From Alistipes sp. (GTDB taxonomy: Bacteria; Bacteroidota; Bacteroidia; Bacteroidales; Rikenellaceae), in the NCBI GenBank assembly GCA_031285485.1, contig JAITWC010000054.1, positions 1 to 9,446 on the forward strand: a stretch of DNA of 9,446 nucleotides, given 5' to 3'. The notes under the pieces are model-generated. The model saw nothing but the letters and a program-made list of their open reading frames with translations, searched no databases and was not told the origin of the DNA. Of this stretch, positions 7,185 through 9,446 are shown piece by piece. Made by a program: the position numbers and the translations under genes. Numbering within the stretch: position 1 is the stretch's first letter; the number at the start of each line of letters is the position of its first letter.

Positions 7185-7437
7185 ACTCAAATTTTGGTTT
7201 AATGTGACGTTTTGCATTAAAGGGCGTGCAGTAACAACGAATCTTGGTAAAATTGGGAAATTCGACTGACCGTCAGTTTGATACGCTTTACTTTGCTTTT
7301 GGTTAGTGTGAAAAGCACGATTTTAGCAGAATAACGCAGGTGATCCTTACCCAAATCGTAACACGACACGAACCGCAACTTTTTTCGTAACGGGTCCTTA
7401 TGATAGGTTTTTGCGTCGTTTTGCGTAGCGTCCGATA

Positions 7438-7478
7438 AACTCAATGACAACTAATTTGTCACCAAAAAACATTGAGTT
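7438..7478 (-). promoter_or_regulatory. Stem-loop in the putative LamG-gene leader
   Basis: AACTCAATG (7438-7446) is the exact reverse complement of CATTGAGTT (7470-7478). Nested on one side, GACAA (7446-7450) pairs with TTGTC (7456-7460) around CTAAT. The two helices could stack, leaving an A-rich (minus strand: U-rich) bulge. It lies about 30 bases downstream of the predicted minus-strand transcription start, so it would be near the 5' end of the RNA. No known riboswitch is recognised. Confidence 0.4.
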
Positions 7479-7513
7479 ATGCGAAACACATTCAAAGTGC
7501 TCTTCTACGCGAG

Positions 7514-7546
7514 CAAAAGTAAACAAAAAAACGGAACTGTCCCAAT
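7514..7546 (-). promoter_or_regulatory. Probable Bacteroidota promoter reading toward the LamG lipoprotein gene
   Basis: On the minus strand, 7521-7514 reads TACTTTTG followed by CTC, an exact TAnnTTTG match. ATTG at 7546-7543 lies 21 bases upstream, a suitable -33 partner. The start of transcription would be near 7507, more than 300 bases before the lipoprotein ATG at 7184. I see no better element closer to that gene; TACGATTTG further downstream has one base too many in its spacer. Confidence 0.5.
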
Positions 7547-7739
7547 CCTGGGACGTGTAGCTACCAACCCGTCCGCCGACTGCAACCCAAGAAAAAGAAA
7601 CAAATACGAGAGTTGTCACGGTAAATATATGCGCAAGTGTTTTTATGACTGGACACAGTTGTCGGTCTGGCCGCCGGAATTTTGGGTAGTATCGAGAGCA
7701 GGCTACCTGCCGTATCGCCGAGAGATGACAGATCGGGTA

Positions 7740-8432
7740 CTACATTCCGAAGTCGCGGCGGTCGGCGAGGCCGAAACGGAGGTAGGTTATGGGCTTGCCC
7801 TCATCGAGGAATCGTCGCTCGTAGGTGGTTTTCAGGGCGAGGGCGGTGGTGGTGGCGAGGCTCTCTCCATAGATGTCGGTCGAGGCGACGACGAGCGGCA
7901 GGTCGTTGGCGGAGATGACGCGCCGCGTGTAGTCGTGCAACTCGCGCGAGTCGGTCTTGAGGTGAATCACCCCGCCGGGCGACAGGAAACGTACGTAACG
8001 GGCAAGGAACAGCGGCGAGGTGAGGCGCTTATTCTCGCGGCCCTTCTTTAGTTGCGGGTCGGGGAAGGTGATCCAGATCTCCGACACCTCGCCCGGGCCG
8101 AAAAACGACTCGATGAACTCAATACGGGTACGTAGGAAACCGACGTTTCGCAGCCCCATTTCCGTTGCGGTTTTCGCTCCGCGCCACATTCGGGCGCCCT
8201 TTATGTCTATGCCGATGAAGTTGCGCTCCGGAGCGGCCGAACCGAGGCCCACGGTGTATTCACCCTTGCCACAGCCGAGTTCGAGCGTTATCGGAGCGGT
8301 GTTTTTGAAAAAGCTTTCCGCCCAGTGACCCTTAAGCAAGTGGTCGCGGTGGAAGATGTCGTCGAACTCTGGTTGTATAAGATTTTCGAACGTCAGGTTT
8401 TCGGCGAATTTTCGCAGTTTATCTTTCCCCAT
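7740..8432 (-). CDS. trmB: tRNA (guanine-N7-)-methyltransferase
   Basis: Transfers a methyl group from S-adenosylmethionine to N7 of G46 in the variable loop of many tRNAs; cytosolic, acts as a single-domain Rossmann-fold enzyme. The 230-aa length is normal. Motif I is LELGCGKGE (50-58); the second SAM-contact strand is FIGIDIKGAR (72-81) with Asp76. The family signature around FPDPQLKKGRENKRLT (123-138) replaces the PDPW...KRHxKRR of proteobacterial TrmB, in the style of Bacteroidota homologues. LKTDSRELHDY and TTYERRFLDEGKPITYLRF near the C-terminus match the conserved substrate-binding strands. It begins 10 bases after the gldH stop, so it is probably translated from the same mRNA as gldH and the PSP1/RicT-like gene. 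Confidence 0.95.
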   Translation of the reverse strand: MGKDKLRKFAENLTFENLIQPEFDDIFHRDHLLKGHWAESFFKNTAPITLELGCGKGEYTVGLGSAAPERNFIGIDIKGARMWRGAKTATEMGLRNVGFLRTRIEFIESFFGPGEVSEIWITFPDPQLKKGRENKRLTSPLFLARYVRFLSPGGVIHLKTDSRELHDYTRRVISANDLPLVVASTDIYGESLATTTALALKTTYERRFLDEGKPITYLRFGLADRRDFGM

Positions 8433-8442
8433 TTCTGTTTTA

Positions 8443-8883
8443 TTAAAGTTCGATCGCGACGCTCCACACGCCGCTCATGGTTTGCAGCGGGGTGACGGTG
8501 AAATGCCACTCTCCTGGCTCGGAGAATGCCGCCCTTGACGGGCTCAACGGGGCGGTCGTTTCGTGAAGTCGGCCGGTGCGGAACAATATCGGCGGGATAT
8601 CGATCCGCACCGTGTCGACATGCCGTTCACCCCATGGCGAAAGACGTACGACGCGGAAAGCCGCGGATGAGGGCGAAACCTCGACGCTGTGGCGCAACGA
8701 CAGGGCGACGGTGGCGACCGTGAGCGTGTCGCGTTTGATGTAGATTAGATCCTCCGGTTCGCTCCAGCCTCCGGGCGGCACGTCGGCCGCGACCGTCTGC
8801 ATGGCCGACATGCAACCCGCAAGCGCCACGATCACAGCTACCGTCATGGTGGCTGCTGCGACTATTTTTCTGTACCATCCCAC
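8443..8883 (-). CDS. gldH: Gliding-motility lipoprotein GldH
   Basis: Small envelope lipoprotein (146 aa, near the family's usual 150-160) of the Bacteroidota gld set, needed for gliding in motile flavobacteria but kept in many non-motile gut species, where its role is unclear. The N-terminus MGWYRKIVAAATMTVAVIVALAGC has two basic residues, a hydrophobic core and lipobox LAGC with Cys24. The mature part follows the GldH pattern: W-x-x-x-D near the start, KRDTL...VALSLRHS, RVVRLSPWGERHVDTV, a GRLHET segment, FSEPGEWHFTVTPLQTM and the closing GVWSVAIEL. The start is a GTG 8 bases after the upstream stop; the next in-frame ATG (13th codon) would remove the basic end of the signal peptide. The sequence is quite diverged, so the assignment rests on this pattern plus the neighbouring PSP1/RicT-like gene. 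Confidence 0.75.
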   Translation of the reverse strand: MGWYRKIVAAATMTVAVIVALAGCMSAMQTVAADVPPGGWSEPEDLIYIKRDTLTVATVALSLRHSVEVSPSSAAFRVVRLSPWGERHVDTVRIDIPPILFRTGRLHETTAPLSPSRAAFSEPGEWHFTVTPLQTMSGVWSVAIEL

Positions 8884-8891
8884 GGACGGTG

Positions 8892-9446
8892 CTATTCGGC
8901 TTTAAGGGGTTTGAGTCTGCGGTTTCGGCCTCCTCCGCGATTCTCTCCGTTGCGATTTTGGCCTCCACGGTTCTCTCGATTGTCACGATTGTCACGATTG
9001 TCACCTGCTTGGCTCTTACCCTGACGTTCTGCATAGCCAGATCCGCCATCGGCATTCCCACCGCCGTCAGCATTCCGATTGCGGTTCTGGCCGCCTCTTC
9101 TCCTGCGGCAGCGACCCTCGGGACTGCGGTCGAAGCGGGTGATGCTCTCCTCGCCCGCCATATTGACGAACGCGGGTTCTTCCTCGACCGGATGCACGGG
9201 GGCGATGCCTGCTATGGTGTCGGGCTTTTTGCCCTTGCGGTTCATATCGAGAATCTCACGCACCTTGTCTACGTTGAGGGTGACGTTACCTACGGCCGCT
9301 TCCTTGACGGTGGAGAAACTCATCATGCCGCGCAGCACGTCGCTCGACACGAGATGGTAATCACCGTCAAGGGCCTGAAGCGGTGCGTTCACCCGCGGCA
9401 GAGACTTGCGGGCGTCGATGTAGGCATCGAGCTCGTAGGCGAGGCA
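8892..9446 (-). CDS. ricT: PSP1 / RicT-like protein, C-terminal part (gene cut by window end)
   Basis: Only the last 184 residues are present; the frame is open to the window edge, so the true start is beyond 9446. An in-frame GTG at 9392 is internal, not the start. The visible N-terminal part, CLAYELDAYIDARKSLPRV then GDYHLVSSDVLRGMMSFSTV and VTLNVDKVREILDMNRKGKKPDTI, matches the end of the PSP1 domain, including the Cys of its CCLxYE motif. In Bacillus RicT works with RicA and RicF in an Fe-S complex affecting RNA processing; whether this holds in Bacteroidota is not established. About 75 residues of low-complexity tail follow (CRRRRGGQNRNRN..., NRDNRDNRENRGG...), strongly basic and rich in Arg, Asn and Gly, which suggests nucleic-acid binding. 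First visible gene of the ricT-gldH-trmB cluster. Confidence 0.8.
   Translation of the reverse strand, partial: CLAYELDAYIDARKSLPRVNAPLQALDGDYHLVSSDVLRGMMSFSTVKEAAVGNVTLNVDKVREILDMNRKGKKPDTIAGIAPVHPVEEEPAFVNMAGEESITRFDRSPEGRCRRRRGGQNRNRNADGGGNADGGSGYAERQGKSQAGDNRDNRDNRENRGGQNRNGENRGGGRNRRLKPLKAE
8978..9004. repeat. 9-bp tandem repeat (3 copies) in the RicT-like tail
   Basis: GATTGTCAC occurs three times in direct succession. On the minus strand it encodes the run NRDNRDNRE-like codons of the basic tail, so slippage changes the tail by three residues at a time without shifting the frame. Confidence 0.85.

Larger units (their letters stand above)
7185..7739. other. 555-base AT-richer intergenic region, no convincing gene
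   Basis: This stretch between trmB and the LamG lipoprotein gene is visibly richer in A/T than the flanking genes. I find no tRNA-like cloverleaf and no credible coding sequence: the short reading frames present start at TTG or lack family resemblance. It does contain a promoter-like element (7514-7546), a 9-bp inverted repeat (7438-7446 with 7470-7478), a compact palindrome ACTGAC-C-GTCAGT (7265-7277) and, 40-odd bases past the trmB stop, GCAGG-CTA-CCTGC without a T run. The layout suits a long structured leader of the LamG gene, an unrecognised small RNA, or the remains of a lost gene; I cannot choose among these from sequence. Confidence 0.6.

Noticed and set aside
7217..7450. 77-codon minus-strand frame in the intergenic region
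   Set aside because: It can start only at TTG, resembles no family I know, and overlaps the stem-loop. Its Lys-rich composition keeps a slight chance that it is a remnant.
7398..7619. 73-codon minus-strand frame starting with a hydrophobic segment
   Set aside because: It spans the predicted promoter at 7514-7546 and has no convincing signal peptide or motif.
7670..7740. tRNA or terminator after trmB
   Set aside because: GCAGG-CTA-CCTGC is a small inverted repeat without a T run, and there is no T-loop or acceptor pairing for a tRNA.

Overview
The window looks like chromosomal DNA from a GC-rich member of Bacteroidota (order Bacteroidales, possibly an Alistipes-like Rikenellaceae). Three things suggest this: the gliding-motility lipoprotein GldH sits beside a PSP1/RicT-type protein, upstream elements match the phylum's -7 promoter consensus TAnnTTTG rather than TATAAT, and strong Shine-Dalgarno sequences are missing. 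The genus is an inference.

Layout. One gene on the + strand at the left edge encodes a MATE-family multidrug/cation antiporter (35-1381). Everything else is on the - strand. Read in the direction of transcription, from the right edge, the order is: the C-terminal part of a PSP1/RicT-like protein with an Arg/Asn/Gly-rich tail (8892-9446, cut by the window end), gldH (8443-8883) and trmB (7740-8432), spaced by 8-10 bases and so probably one operon. A 555-base AT-richer stretch follows with no convincing gene; it holds a promoter-like element and an inverted repeat. Next come a LamG-fold lipoprotein (6420-7184) and a second tight cluster: NADP-type malic enzyme with a phosphotransacetylase-like C-terminal half (3985-6267), an unrecognised two-transmembrane protein (3102-3965), and a divergent Elp3-like radical SAM/GNAT protein (1685-3061). 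That cluster ends at a textbook intrinsic terminator (1595-1631).

Between that terminator and the convergent MATE gene lies a 42-bp tandem repeat (about four copies, 1429-1594). It has an alternating A-B-A-B structure, and each unit can form a small hairpin.

How the genes relate. The right-hand cluster is housekeeping: a PSP1/RicT-like protein, envelope lipoprotein GldH, and tRNA m7G46 methylation. The malic enzyme cluster is mixed: central metabolism, a membrane protein of unknown role with clearly lower GC, and a probable RNA-modifying enzyme. I see no complete known defence, CRISPR, phage or transposon system. The most unusual items are the low-GC two-TM protein inserted in the malic enzyme operon, the Elp3-like protein lacking the usual zinc-binding cysteines, and the structured tandem repeat.
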